64,000 nucleotides of DNA from Sphingomonas suaedae (GCF_007833215.1 NZ_CP042239.1:1798001-1862000), one strand, 5' to 3'; counted from the stretch's first letter, positions 55,050-63,892 are shown. A program made the numbers and translations. Notes: generated by a model from the sequence alone, not told the origin.

Positions 55050-55565
55050 TCAGGACTGATCGCCGAATTCGATGCGAACGCGGCGGTTTGCGGGTTCCGC
55101 CACATTGTCAGCGGTGTCGACCCGCTGCCCGTTTTGCCCGCGCGCTTCTGTGTCGATTTCGCCCGCCGCGACTCCGCGCTCAACCAGGTAGCTCCGCACG
55201 GTGTTCGCGCGCTGCTCCGACAGCTCCTGATTATATGGGCGGGTGCCCGTCGTATCGGTGAACCCGGCAAGCGTCACGCCGACGCCCGGCGTCTCGCGAT
55301 ATTCGGATGCGATCCGGTCGAGCTGTTGTCGGGCGGCATCGGACAATTCGGCACTGTCGAGCGCAAAGAAAACCCGGTTCGATTCGGCTGAGGCGACTGC
55401 GGTTGCGGCATTTCCCATCGCCATGTTGCCGTCCATCGTGCCGTCCGCGTCAGCTACGATTGCGACGCCGTTGTCGGCGACCGCGACATTGTCGGTTCGC
55501 GAATCATCCGAGCACGCAGCCATGGTAAGGCCGCCCGCGACAAGCGGGATCATTAATAGACGCAT
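55050..55565 (-). CDS. OmpA-family lipoprotein
   Basis: The 171-residue product has a lipoprotein signal with the lipobox MAAC (Cys at about residue 18), a linker of about 45 residues rich in Asp, Ala and Gly, and an OmpA C-terminal peptidoglycan-binding domain (residues 65-170). FFALDSAELSDAARQQLDRI, LAGFTDTTGTRPYNQELSEQ and GQNGQRVDTADNVAEPANRR are the family motifs. It anchors the outer membrane to the wall. GGAGG precedes the ATG and an EcfG-like promoter lies upstream. Confidence 0.92.
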   Translation of the reverse strand: MRLLMIPLVAGGLTMAACSDDSRTDNVAVADNGVAIVADADGTMDGNMAMGNAATAVASAESNRVFFALDSAELSDAARQQLDRIASEYRETPGVGVTLAGFTDTTGTRPYNQELSEQRANTVRSYLVERGVAAGEIDTEARGQNGQRVDTADNVAEPANRRVRIEFGDQS

Positions 55566-55597
55566 TGATAGCCTCCTGTTGATGGGATATCTAACCA

Positions 55598-55622
55598 AGC
55601 GTTCAGGCTACAGAAAGGTTCC
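55598..55622 (-). promoter_or_regulatory. EcfG-like promoter upstream of the OmpA-family gene
   Basis: On the minus strand GGAAC (55622-55618), a 16-base spacer and CGCT (55601-55598), one mismatch to CGTT, lie 32 bases before the start codon. Confidence 0.5.
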
Positions 55623-55669
55623 TTAGAGACCTCTCCGCAATTAGAAAGGAAGGGATCAGTTTCAAACTC

Positions 55670-56983
55670 TCATTTATCTGGTGACGTATCTTTTACCGTT
55701 ACTGTTCTAGTGGATGGATCAGGCAAAGAAATTCCAGAAGCAACTAGATTATCTAATATGGCGGCGCGAACTGCGGCCGCGGTATTCTTATAGTCGGATC
55801 GCTGGCTGTCTGCCCAGAACGTAACCTCCACGCGAATGTCGTCCTGCCCCAGATCGTCGATGCGAACCGCAGGCGGTGGTGACTCGAGCACGCCCGTCGC
55901 GCGCAATGCGGCATTGCGGATCACGTCCAGCGCGCGGTCCACATCGACATCATAGCCCAGCCATAAGGCGACCGCCCCCCGGCGCAGCGGGTCGGCGGTG
56001 TTGTTGACGATGCGCGAGGTGAACACTTCGGCATTGGGGACCAGCATCACACGCCCGTCATAGGCGCGCAGCCGGGTCGCGCGCAGCTCGATCTTCTCGA
56101 CGCTCCCCTCCAGGTCGCCCACCACAATTTGATCGCCGATGCGAAAGGGGCGAAGCGTCAGCAGGAGCAATCCCGAGACGAAGTTCGACAAGATGTCCTT
56201 CAGCGCAAAGCCGAGCACGATGCCCGAAAGGCCCAGGCCGGCCGCGACGGTGGTCGGATCGAACCCGAGCGCATCGACCGCGACGAAGAAGCCGAGCGTG
56301 ATGATCGCGTAATAGGTAAGCTGCTTGACCAGGCTTTCGACCGTGACATCCTCGACCGTGCGCCGGAATATGAGCCGAAGCAGCCCGCGCACGCCACGCG
56401 CCAGCAGCCAGAACAGGGCGATGACGATAGCGGCGGCAAGCACCCGTGGAATGATCCGGCTGACCGATTCGGCAAGCCGGCCGATCGCCGCTTCGCCCGA
56501 GCCCCGCGTTTCCGTGACGAAGCGGCCGCCCCAGCCCAGTCTGCGCTCGCGCGCGCTTTGCAATGCCGTGTCGAGCGCGGCCGCCCATTGCCGGGCGAGG
56601 TCAGCCTCGGTGGTGAACGCATCTTCCGCGTCGCGGGGCGTGACGCTGACGACGGGTATCCCCGATACGGTCACGCTCCATCCCGCCGTGGTTCGGCGCG
56701 GGGCGGCTGGCGCGAGTGCGTCGGGATTGCCGAGCAGCGGCGAAAGTCGCTCCTCGACGCGACGGGCGCGCGCGGCAGGATCGCCATCTTCCGCGCCCGG
56801 TCCGACCTGGAACACGCCACGCCCGTCAATCCGCACCGTCGCGACATCGCCCTGCGCCAATGCTGGACTACAGAAAACAGCAAGTAGTACGGGCAACAGC
56901 CAGCGGGCGGTTTGCAACCACCAGGCGTTGGCGCGGATCGGGGCGCAAAGCGGCGGGAAGGCGACAGTGATGGCGATGACCAC
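55670..56983 (-). CDS. MscS-family mechanosensitive channel
   Basis: The 437-residue protein has an N-terminal signal-like span ending ALAQ and a periplasmic domain (about 45-170). Spans at about 180-205 and 220-245 precede the pore helix FVAVDALGFDPTTVAAGLGL and GIVLGFALKDILSNFVSGLL near residue 260. The cytoplasmic beta domain FRIGDQIVVGDLEGSVEKIE and MLVPNAEVFTSRIVN follow. It opens under hypo-osmotic shock. The GTG start at 56983 is uncertain, since no ATG is near. Confidence 0.92.
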   Translation of the reverse strand: MVIAITVAFPPLCAPIRANAWWLQTARWLLPVLLAVFCSPALAQGDVATVRIDGRGVFQVGPGAEDGDPAARARRVEERLSPLLGNPDALAPAAPRRTTAGWSVTVSGIPVVSVTPRDAEDAFTTEADLARQWAAALDTALQSARERRLGWGGRFVTETRGSGEAAIGRLAESVSRIIPRVLAAAIVIALFWLLARGVRGLLRLIFRRTVEDVTVESLVKQLTYYAIITLGFFVAVDALGFDPTTVAAGLGLSGIVLGFALKDILSNFVSGLLLLTLRPFRIGDQIVVGDLEGSVEKIELRATRLRAYDGRVMLVPNAEVFTSRIVNNTADPLRRGAVALWLGYDVDVDRALDVIRNAALRATGVLESPPPAVRIDDLGQDDIRVEVTFWADSQRSDYKNTAAAVRAAILDNLVASGISLPDPSTRTVTVKDTSPDK

Positions 56984-57055
56984 GATTATCCTGTTGCGAC
57001 CCGTAATGTCGTAGAACGTGACAGTACAGCGTCAAATCGGCTCTGAGCCAGTAAC

Positions 57056-57080
57056 GGAACTATCCGCGTGTCGTGGAGTT
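57056..57080 (+). promoter_or_regulatory. EcfG-like promoter upstream of the DUF1328 gene
   Basis: GGAAC (57056-57060), a 16-base spacer and AGTT (57077-57080), one mismatch to CGTT, lie 88 bases before the start codon. DUF1328 genes are often under the general stress response. Confidence 0.5.
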
Positions 57081-57168
57081 CAAAAAAGCATCTGACTGCG
57101 CAAAATCAGTGCGCCTTCGACCGCTCCCCGCAGTCGAGAATATAGATTTAATAACGAAGGAACATGAT

Positions 57169-57345
57169 ATGTATGGATGGGCATTTACGCTTGCGATCGT
57201 CGCTTTAATCGCAGCAATTCTTGGATTTGGTGGATTTGCCGGAACGCTGGCCAATATCGCACTAGTCATATTCGTACTGGCGCTCATTGGCACGATCATC
57301 TTCTTCGTCCTGGGCTTCAAGGCGGCAAAAAGTATCGTGAGCTGA
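57169..57345 (+). CDS. DUF1328 (YtjA-like) small membrane protein
   Basis: The 58-residue product MYGWAFTLAIVALIAAILGF continues with GGFAGTLANIALVIFVLALI and ends FKAAKSIVS, the well-conserved DUF1328 two-span protein. AAGGA seven bases upstream fixes the ATG at 57169. Its neighbours (MscS, OmpA, PRC-barrel) and the EcfG-like promoter place it in an envelope or general stress group; the molecular function is unknown. Confidence 0.9.
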   Translation: MYGWAFTLAIVALIAAILGFGGFAGTLANIALVIFVLALIGTIIFFVLGFKAAKSIVS

Positions 57346-57660
57346 ACAAAACGCCAGGCCGGCCCCAAGCCGTCCCTTTGGCAGGCTACGGCAGAACGCC
57401 AAACGGTTTGCTTCTCGCCGGAACTGTTGGCCCCGGCCTCCGCCACGAAGGGAGGAGCCTTGTGGACATCCTCCAGAGCTCTTTGCGGTATAAATCGGCG
57501 GGTGGTGATGTGATCACAGCTGCTGACGCGGAGCGGCTTGGCAGATGACCTAAAGGCAGCTTTCAGGTCGCGAGAGGCGAAAAGCGGACCTTGGATCAGC
57601 TCAGTGACGGACCTCTCTGAACCCAACGATTGCGCGACGCAGCGAGATTTTGCGCGCCGC
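57346..57660. other. Intergenic region without a recognised gene
   Basis: About 315 bases after DUF1328 with no protein-like frame on either strand. A 123-codon frame crossing from 57177 is a shadow of the DUF1328 gene and then composition noise. Confidence 0.5.
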
Positions 57661-57693
57661 TTGACATGTTAATTTTTTTCGCCTCAAATGAGG
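57661..57693 (+). promoter_or_regulatory. Promoter with overlapping palindrome ahead of the ImmA/IrrE pair
   Basis: TTGACA (57661-57666), a 17-base T-rich spacer and TCAAAT (57684-57689) form a sigma-70-like promoter. The palindrome CCTCA-AA-TGAGG (57682-57693) covers the -10 box. The operon encodes an XRE-type regulator, so autoregulation at this operator is plausible. Confidence 0.5.
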
Positions 57694-57720
57694 TGCAGAA
57701 AGTTAACACGGGAGCTGCTC

Positions 57721-58341
57721 ATGCCTGTTCTGGCCGAAGATCATCAGATTGTGCCGCGGCTGGCGCAACTTGGCCTGCGCAGGGACCTGCTCCTTGAGGT
57801 GGTCGAGGCGGCCGTGGGCGGTCGTAGGAATGCGACGGCCTTCCATCCGCTCAGCGCGGGCGGGCTCTTGTCATGGATTCAGGGAACGGCCCAGCTGCGC
57901 CGCGTCTTCCTACCGCACGGCTGGGAAGCCTGCCGCCGGGATAACATCGAGTCGATCTTCAATCCCGAGGCTGGCATCAAGGTCGTGTTCCAGAACGCGG
58001 AGCGAGCAGGCGACCGCCTCGCCGATCCGCTGGCAACATCCCGCAAGGGCGCCGGGTCTGCGCGGGCCGTCGAGCTAGGGCAATACGAGCTCTGGCCCGA
58101 GGTCAAGGCGCAGGAGGTCGCGGAAATCACCGCTACCACTTGGGTGCTGTTTGTATACGCTCACGGCGACGACGTCCGCGCGGAGCTGTCTTGCCCCATC
58201 GCGATCAACGAGGAGCAGTTCGACGGCTTCCACGAGCGCATCCTGCTGATCGAGAAGGGCGGCTGGGGCGGAGCCGCGCCTTTGATCGACGACAACGAGC
58301 CGCCGGCCGAATACGAGGTGCCGGTCACGCGCAAGGGTTAA
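57721..58341 (+). CDS. Unknown protein paired with the ImmA/IrrE regulator
   Basis: The 206-residue soluble protein begins MPVLAEDHQIVPRLAQLGLR. It contains FHPLSAGGLLSWIQGTAQLR, AGIKVVFQNAERAGDRLADP and, near the end, ERILLIEKGGWGG. I do not recognise a family, but its fixed position six bases before the XRE/ImmA gene suggests it is the partner, perhaps a substrate or toxin. GGGAG before 57721 sets the start; the ATG at 57688 would lie inside the promoter. Confidence 0.7.
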   Translation: MPVLAEDHQIVPRLAQLGLRRDLLLEVVEAAVGGRRNATAFHPLSAGGLLSWIQGTAQLRRVFLPHGWEACRRDNIESIFNPEAGIKVVFQNAERAGDRLADPLATSRKGAGSARAVELGQYELWPEVKAQEVAEITATTWVLFVYAHGDDVRAELSCPIAINEEQFDGFHERILLIEKGGWGGAAPLIDDNEPPAEYEVPVTRKG

Positions 58342-58347
58342 GACCAC

Positions 58348-59415
58348 GTGTTCAACCCACAGCGACTGATCCTGGGCCGGAAGCGGCGCAAGATGACCGC
58401 GCGCGCCTTGGCGGGCGTCATTGGCGTCTCGCCCATTACGATCTCGCGCCTTGAGAACGGCGCCAACGAGCCGGAAGACGATACCGTTGCGGCGTTGGCT
58501 GGGGCGCTCGACTTCCCCAAGGCGTTCTTCTTCGCCGAGGACGTCGACGAGCTGCCGGCCGAAGCGGCGAGCTTCCGCAGCCTCTCGTCGATGACTGCGA
58601 GAGAACGCGACGCAGCACTCTCGGCCGGCGCTATCGCCTACCTTTTCAACGACTGGGTCGCCGAACGCTTCAACCTGCCGGTCGCGGACGTTCCCGAGCA
58701 GCGCGAAGACGCGTCGCCCGAGGCGGCGGCGCAGCTCGTGCGTGCGCACTGGGGACTTGGCGAGCAGCCCGTCTCCAGCATGATCAAGCTGCTAGAGTCC
58801 AAGGGAGTGCGGGTGTTCTCGCTGTGTGAGGACACCAAGAACGTCGACGCCTTCTCCTGCTGGCGGAGCGGACAGCCGTTCGTCTTCCTGAACACGTTCA
58901 AGTCTACCGAACGCAGCCGCTTCGACGCCGCGCACGAACTGGGGCACCTGGTGCTCCACAAGCACGGCGCCCCGCAGGACAGCAGGCAAGCTGAGAGCGA
59001 GGCCGACCGCTTCGCATCCGCTTTCCTCATGCCTATGGACGACGTCCTGAGCCGGATCCGCTACGTCAGCGACCTCGAAAGCCTCATCCGGGCGAAGAAG
59101 CGCTGGGGCGTCTCCGTCGCGGCGCTCAACTACCGGCTCCACAAGCTCAAGGTTGTCAGCGACTGGCAAAACCGCAGCCTGAACATCGAGATATCCAGCC
59201 GCGGCTTCCGGAGACAGGAGCCTGAAGGCCTGCCACCCGAGACGTCGGCGCTCTGGCCCCAGATCTTCGCCTCGCTCTGGCGCGACCGGACGACGCGGGA
59301 CCACATCGCCGAGGAGCTCAACGTCCCGTCGAGCGAACTTGATTCCATCCTGTTCGGCCTGACCGGCCATACCCCCGACGGCGGCCGCGTCGCCGCCGGC
59401 CTGCGAGCGGTCTGA
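58348..59415 (+). CDS. XRE-family HTH plus ImmA/IrrE metallopeptidase
   Basis: The 355-residue protein has an N-terminal helix-turn-helix (KMTARALAGVIGVSPITISR, residues 5-60) and an IrrE/ImmA peptidase domain with the zinc motif in RFDAAHELGHLVLHKHG (His196, Glu197, His200; further Glu in SEADRFASAFLMP). Such proteins cleave repressors after a signal such as DNA damage and often serve in mobile elements and defence or toxin-antitoxin pairs. The start is a GTG. The C-terminal 100 residues are specific to this subfamily. Confidence 0.9.
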   Translation: MFNPQRLILGRKRRKMTARALAGVIGVSPITISRLENGANEPEDDTVAALAGALDFPKAFFFAEDVDELPAEAASFRSLSSMTARERDAALSAGAIAYLFNDWVAERFNLPVADVPEQREDASPEAAAQLVRAHWGLGEQPVSSMIKLLESKGVRVFSLCEDTKNVDAFSCWRSGQPFVFLNTFKSTERSRFDAAHELGHLVLHKHGAPQDSRQAESEADRFASAFLMPMDDVLSRIRYVSDLESLIRAKKRWGVSVAALNYRLHKLKVVSDWQNRSLNIEISSRGFRRQEPEGLPPETSALWPQIFASLWRDRTTRDHIAEELNVPSSELDSILFGLTGHTPDGGRVAAGLRAV

Positions 59416-59480
59416 CCCGCGCGCCCGGCAACACGCGGACGCGGGCCCGGATCGCGGCCATCCTCGGGAAGGGAAAGAAT

Positions 59481-59612
59481 ATGGACCCGTTCGACGAACT
59501 GCCGAAGCGCGACCGCCGCCACGCCATCGAGGAGATGGCCGAGACCGCGTTCCGCAGGCGCCTCGTCGAGAGCTGCGCGTTTATCCTTCGAGGCGTCGAC
59601 CGGAAGGACTAG
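59481..59612 (+). CDS. Possible small protein of 43 residues
   Basis: The frame MDPFDELPKRDRRHAIEEMA continues to FILRGVDRKD. It has a purine-rich ribosome binding site (AAGGGAAAG) and follows the ImmA/IrrE gene by 65 bases on the same strand. The product is charged and helical. No family is recognised, and it may be a chance frame. Confidence 0.4.
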   Translation: MDPFDELPKRDRRHAIEEMAETAFRRRLVESCAFILRGVDRKD

Positions 59613-59676
59613 TGGTTTTGGCCTGCTGAACGTCCGCTAAGCTAGTTTCGCTTCCCGAAAGCCGACGGGCAGCAAA

Positions 59677-59731
59677 CGGCCCAGTTTCCGCCATTCCCTC
59701 ATGCGATCTGAGGGCGACGGGTTTTGGGCCG
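59677..59731 (+). repeat. 55-bp island repeat, copy 2
   Basis: Identical to the copy at 37607-37661 at 51 of 55 positions, same orientation, with terminal CGGCCCA and TGGGCCG. It lies in the space between the ImmA/IrrE unit and the next gene. Confidence 0.8.
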
Positions 59732-59826
59732 GTTGCAGAATGTCCGGTCTTGGCGAGAAACGGGTCAAAGCCGCACGTCGGCTTTCAGGCCGGCTTCGCC
59801 GGCGCAGAATGTCAACAACTGGGTGG

Positions 59827-60198
59827 TTAGCTGCCGTTTGACCCCGAAAGAAATGAGTCAATGATTTGCTGTTCGGACGCGCCTTCGGTTCGTGCCCAAT
59901 GGATCAAAAATCCCGCGTGGTAGCCGTCCACTGCCCCGTCAGGCATCGTCAACCCAAGCGATAGGCGGAGGCCGTCCACCTTGTCGGCGTTCCGCGCGTC
60001 AATCTCATTCCATATTGCGGTGTTAAGCCGGGACATCTCTTCTGGTCGAACGCCATGATACGAGGCAACCAGCACCTCGTTTTGAAGTTCGTGTGTGAAC
60101 TCGATGTGTCGATGCAGCGCGCGGACAACGGCATGTGCGAGCGGACTGAGACCGCCCGCATCAATCTGATCGATTATCGCGTCTGCGTTCGCGGCCAT
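59827..60198 (-). CDS. Hypothetical protein of 123 residues
   Basis: The product is soluble and mostly helical: MAANADAIIDQIDAGGLSPL at the start, a His-containing middle (VVRALHRHIEFTHELQNEVL), and GYHAGFLIHWARTEGASEQQ near the end. The codon use looks coding, but the ribosome binding site is weak. No family recognised. It is divergent from the small secreted protein at 60338. Confidence 0.6.
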   Translation of the reverse strand: MAANADAIIDQIDAGGLSPLAHAVVRALHRHIEFTHELQNEVLVASYHGVRPEEMSRLNTAIWNEIDARNADKVDGLRLSLGLTMPDGAVDGYHAGFLIHWARTEGASEQQIIDSFLSGSNGS

Positions 60199-60337
60199 AT
60201 CGCCAGAATAAGCTCACGATAGTCGTCCGCAATGGGGTCGGCAACTGAAGGGCCGCTTTTCCGCAAGCGTCGCAATTTTATGCCATTCAGCAACCGACCC
60301 CTTTGCAGTCATCCCCCTTTGGCGGCATAGTCGCCCT

Positions 60338-60691
60338 ATGCTCTTCGGCCCCATAGCCGCGGCAGTCACGGCACTGCTCGCAAGCGAGACAGTCCCGCTC
60401 GCCAACGTTCATGCCGACCCTGATGCTTACGAGGGTAAGATCATTGACACGTGCGGAGACGCTGGGGGCGGTGACACATTGTTTCTGCAACCATGGGTAA
60501 GCGGGCGAAGCCGGGGCGGCGTGCAGTTAGACCGTCCATTGAAAGAACATGGCGACATCTGCCTACGGGCGCAGGTGCTTCGCGTATCGATGGCCGATGA
60601 AGAGAAGCGGCCGGTTATCGTCGTGTCACACCCGCCGGTGATCCTCAAAGGCTGGCACTTACGAGTGATAAAGCTTTTGAAACGGCGATGA
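60338..60691 (+). CDS. Small secreted hypothetical protein
   Basis: The 117-residue product has a likely signal sequence (LFGPIAAAVTALLASETVPL) and a compact beta-rich body: HADPDAYEGKIIDTCGDAGG, ICLRAQVLRVS and PVIVVSHPPVILKGWHLRVI. The pattern of a strand-rich domain with two cysteines recalls OB-like periplasmic proteins (an impression only). No ribosome binding site stands out. Confidence 0.55.
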   Translation: MLFGPIAAAVTALLASETVPLANVHADPDAYEGKIIDTCGDAGGGDTLFLQPWVSGRSRGGVQLDRPLKEHGDICLRAQVLRVSMADEEKRPVIVVSHPPVILKGWHLRVIKLLKRR

Positions 60692-60855
60692 CCGCCTTCC
60701 ACCCAAATCAGGGCCCTCCCGGCGCAGATGATGGCGCCTCGAAATCATCGGGTTGCAAATGACCCTATTGGCGCCTTCCGTCGTCGTAATTAATATTCAG
60801 ATTTGCATATGATCGATGACATCCCGCAGCACATCGACAGCGCCCGTTACGATCA

Positions 60856-61533
60856 TTACATGCCCTCCCTAAATGCCTCAGGGCGCAAGTTACGAAGATC
60901 GTTACTTTCTAAACTTCGATACCATCTAGACAATCTTGCACTGTATTGAAATGCGGGAACCAAAACTCCAGAATCTTCGGGCTTCTCATTCACGATAGTG
61001 ACCGAGATGCGCTTTATTTTCGCGCCCTTGTATATATCGGGCAGATCGTCGGGGTTCACGACATGGATCGTGCTCGGGTCGTTCTTGTCTTCCAAATACA
61101 CGAACCTCGGGCAAATTGTCGCCTCCGGGGGCTCGCATCGCAGATCACGGGACTCTCCGCGCATATTGGAGATGGCCCGTACCATTGCGATCCGATCGTT
61201 GCGTCGTACCGATCCGGATACCAGGGGATTGAAAAGAATTTCCGGCAAGGTAGCGAGGCTGCCGCCGCGGGCGCTACTTACCGTCAAAGCGTATAAGGTC
61301 GGGCGTCCAGCAAGCTCCATCGCAACGGCCTCGCCCGTGAACTGGCCGCTGTAGGGTGCGGCCAACGGAACGGGCGCTTCATTTAATTGGAAACGCCAAA
61401 CGCGACTGAATGTTCTCGATTCTCCCTTGTCGTCGATTGTTACCGAGATCCGAAAGCGAAGATCGGCGGACTGGGTGCAGGAGCTAAGCGGCATGGCCAA
61501 CACCGCAAGCAGAAAAATGGACCAGTTCTTCAT
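60856..61533 (-). CDS. Putative lipoprotein of 225 residues
   Basis: A lipoprotein signal (MKNWSIFLLAVLAMPLSSCT, Cys19) precedes a beta-rich domain with FRISVTIDDKGESRTFSRVW, APYSGQFTGEAVAMELAGRP and, later, KRISVTIVNEKPEDSG. No family recognised. It lies next to the EF-hand protein gene on the same strand, 420 bases downstream of it; both are predicted to be extracytoplasmic. Confidence 0.65.
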   Translation of the reverse strand: MKNWSIFLLAVLAMPLSSCTQSADLRFRISVTIDDKGESRTFSRVWRFQLNEAPVPLAAPYSGQFTGEAVAMELAGRPTLYALTVSSARGGSLATLPEILFNPLVSGSVRRNDRIAMVRAISNMRGESRDLRCEPPEATICPRFVYLEDKNDPSTIHVVNPDDLPDIYKGAKIKRISVTIVNEKPEDSGVLVPAFQYSARLSRWYRSLESNDLRNLRPEAFREGM

Positions 61534-61953
61534 CAACTCAATCCGTTCAGGACAAAACGTATGCTGTTCATTCTCGCCGACCCCTCCCCGCTTCCTGCGT
61601 GACTTCGTCGATCGACCTGAGCAGTTCTATTCAAGCGGTTTCTTGGGCGTTTCAAGGAGAGATGATTTTATTCTGGCCGTTCCTGGCGCAGCCTCACTGA
61701 GGATGTAGCGCACAGGTGCTAACGGCAGCTTTCCAATCTCGTCACCCTCAAAGCTACCCGACCGAAATCCACCCAATCTGAGTCCTTTCCGGTGGACCGT
61801 CGCGATCCCAAGACCGGTCAGGCGGCTATGGCCCGGATTGCGCCGGAAGCGGACTTTCTTGTGCCGACCCCATTGCGGACGTCCGACTATCAAGTCCCGG
61901 CACTACAAGCAGACATTGAGCCGTGGTAGGGGGATTTGAGTCCCTTAGATTGG
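61534..61953. other. Intergenic region, no gene recognised
   Basis: About 420 bases between the putative lipoprotein and the EF-hand gene. An 88-codon minus-strand frame at 61627-61893 is basic and lacks a ribosome binding site; I do not consider it real. Confidence 0.45.
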
Positions 61954-63441
61954 CTACTCCAACCGACGGCACGCGGCACCGCGCGATTGTCCAGAACTCT
62001 CTAGGACAATACAACTGTGGCCCGGATCACCGGGAGGAACAGGCACACCCTTGGCGACGATCAACGTCACCGAATGCCCGCCCCCCATGCTGGGCGGCAT
62101 ATGGGCGATAGGCCGTACAATCTTAAACGCTCCCGTCGATGTGCGTTCGATCGCGCCCAATCCGAGCAATTGCGAAAGCCCCATCTGGCTGGGTAGAACT
62201 TTGTACGGCTCGACAGATCCTTTCGCCACCACGCTGCGGGGATTGATGGCCACGAGTCCTCCCGGCCAGTACCTGGCAGCTTCGCTCCACATCTGCGCAT
62301 CGAAGCCACGAGGCGGCGGCACCGAGCCGCTCTCTGCTCGCGCGATCTCACCGGATGGGAGTGACACGCGCTGGACAGAGTAGCTGCCAAAAATCCGGTC
62401 CGGCGAGCGTCCAAGGGCTCGGCGAAGCGTTGCTGCTACGACTGTGGATTGCGAATCCGGCTTGTAGAAATACCGGGGGCAGTCGGGATCACCGATCGTC
62501 ACCTGGCGAGCAGGAATGCCCACAACGCCAGATGCTGAGATACCAGCTTTGCTGCCGAGCGATGTGACGACCACGCGAGCCACGCGGCTAGTGGCACCCG
62601 CGAAGCGCCAGACCATCGATTCATATGACGTAAGGACCAAGTAGAGCGGCTGAGATCCCGGTTCGATCGCTACGTCGATGATATTTGTTTCTTCATCCTG
62701 CCCGCCAATCACAGCGGATGAAATGGCATCGCCCTCATAAGCACCGACTGCGATCAACTTTGCGTCGCCCGGCAACGCGGGTAATGCGCACGAGGGTGCG
62801 GAGCGAGCAAGCTGTGCCTCTCGCACGCGAGGGGCTATCACGGAATACTCATCCGACGAGATTTTCTGATCCCCATCGGTATCGACTTTTGCGAAGGCGC
62901 GTTCCGCCAACTCTCGCAATTCTCGCGGCGTGAGCTTTCCGTCCCCATCAGGATCGAGTTCGAGCATGCCGTCTAGCTGATGATGGACGTCGGAAAACCG
63001 ATTCAAGGCCGCAGCTTCAGCTACGGTAACTTTACCATCGCTGTTGGCATCGAAGCGATTTAGAAGTCGATCAATCTGGTTCGTGAGGGAGGCATTATCT
63101 TCTCGCGTCATCACCTGCTCGATCTCTGAGCGCGTTACTTCGAGATTGCCATCAAGATCGTGCCGGAGAACTTCTGCAACAGAAGTTGCTCGCGAATGGG
63201 CCTGCGCTAGCGCGCGAGTTAGCTTAATGTCGTCGCGATCAAGGCCGTCACCCTCGCGATCCGCTTGCCGCAGCCCACTCAATAGTTGGGCAACATATTG
63301 TTCCAACACTACGCCCGGGCGGAGCGGCTCCAACAGTATGGGCGGGGCCTCACGGTCCTCTGCCTGCTGGGTAAGCGCTGCAAAAGCAAGCCCACCTGCG
63401 CATACGGTCACTATCGCTGCAACAGAAGCCGCGGTCTTCAT
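61954..63441 (-). CDS. Secreted multi-EF-hand protein
   Basis: The 495-residue product has a signal-like N-terminus (MKTAASVAAIVTVCAGGLAF) and about five EF-hand loops between residues 60 and 205: DREGDGLDRDDI, DLDGNLEVTRSE, DANSDGKVTVAE, DPDGDGKLTPRE and DTDGDQKISSDE. A C-terminal half of unknown fold follows (LYLVLTSYESMVWRF, CPRYFYKPDSQSTVVAATLR). It probably binds calcium outside the cytoplasm. GGGG before the ATG at 63441 favours it over the in-frame GTG at 63447. Confidence 0.8.
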   Translation of the reverse strand: MKTAASVAAIVTVCAGGLAFAALTQQAEDREAPPILLEPLRPGVVLEQYVAQLLSGLRQADREGDGLDRDDIKLTRALAQAHSRATSVAEVLRHDLDGNLEVTRSEIEQVMTREDNASLTNQIDRLLNRFDANSDGKVTVAEAAALNRFSDVHHQLDGMLELDPDGDGKLTPRELRELAERAFAKVDTDGDQKISSDEYSVIAPRVREAQLARSAPSCALPALPGDAKLIAVGAYEGDAISSAVIGGQDEETNIIDVAIEPGSQPLYLVLTSYESMVWRFAGATSRVARVVVTSLGSKAGISASGVVGIPARQVTIGDPDCPRYFYKPDSQSTVVAATLRRALGRSPDRIFGSYSVQRVSLPSGEIARAESGSVPPPRGFDAQMWSEAARYWPGGLVAINPRSVVAKGSVEPYKVLPSQMGLSQLLGLGAIERTSTGAFKIVRPIAHMPPSMGGGHSVTLIVAKGVPVPPGDPGHSCIVLESSGQSRGAACRRLE

Positions 63442-63892
63442 GGTCACCCCTCTATTTGACGCACGTCTAGAGCCGTTCTCATAATGTGTTGTTGCAGGGA
63501 CCGGTTAATTTTGCCGAGCGGCTAACTGCCCGAGTGAGCCGCGCGAGCACGTCGCGGCGCCGGACTGCTATCCAAGCATCTACGGCCAATGACCAGACCG
63601 TCCGCTCTCCACCCAGTAACGGTCACGGCATGCCCTTCGGCGGCCGCCCGAAGCCGACTGGCGGCTTTCCCGCATTCCTAGCTAGGACCCGCCGCTCCGC
63701 AACCGGCCCAAGTCTTGCCGTTGGACAATGTTGCCCGCGCGTCATGCCCTCCCGTTCCTACCAGCGACGGCAGGTGAGCCGTCCCATTCTATCGCACAAT
63801 ATCCCTCAAAATTGATGGTATGTTTGATGGCATCATACTCACTGGAAGAACATTTATTATTAGATAACAAACACTTATATACCGCTTTCCGC
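63442..63892. other. Right-end noncoding region of the island
   Basis: No credible gene. The last 100 bases before attR are markedly AT-rich (for example TTATTATTAGATAACAAACA) and carry the right arm-type repeat at 63813-63832, as expected for an integrase binding region. Confidence 0.55.
63813..63832 (+). repeat. Integrase-arm-like repeat, right copy
   Basis: TGATGGTATGTTTGATGGCA matches the left copy at 29578-29597 in 18 of 20 positions, same orientation, 61 bases before attR. Confidence 0.6.

Noticed and set aside
61627..61893. 88-codon minus-strand frame
   Set aside because: Basic, no ribosome binding site and no family pattern; treated as noncoding.
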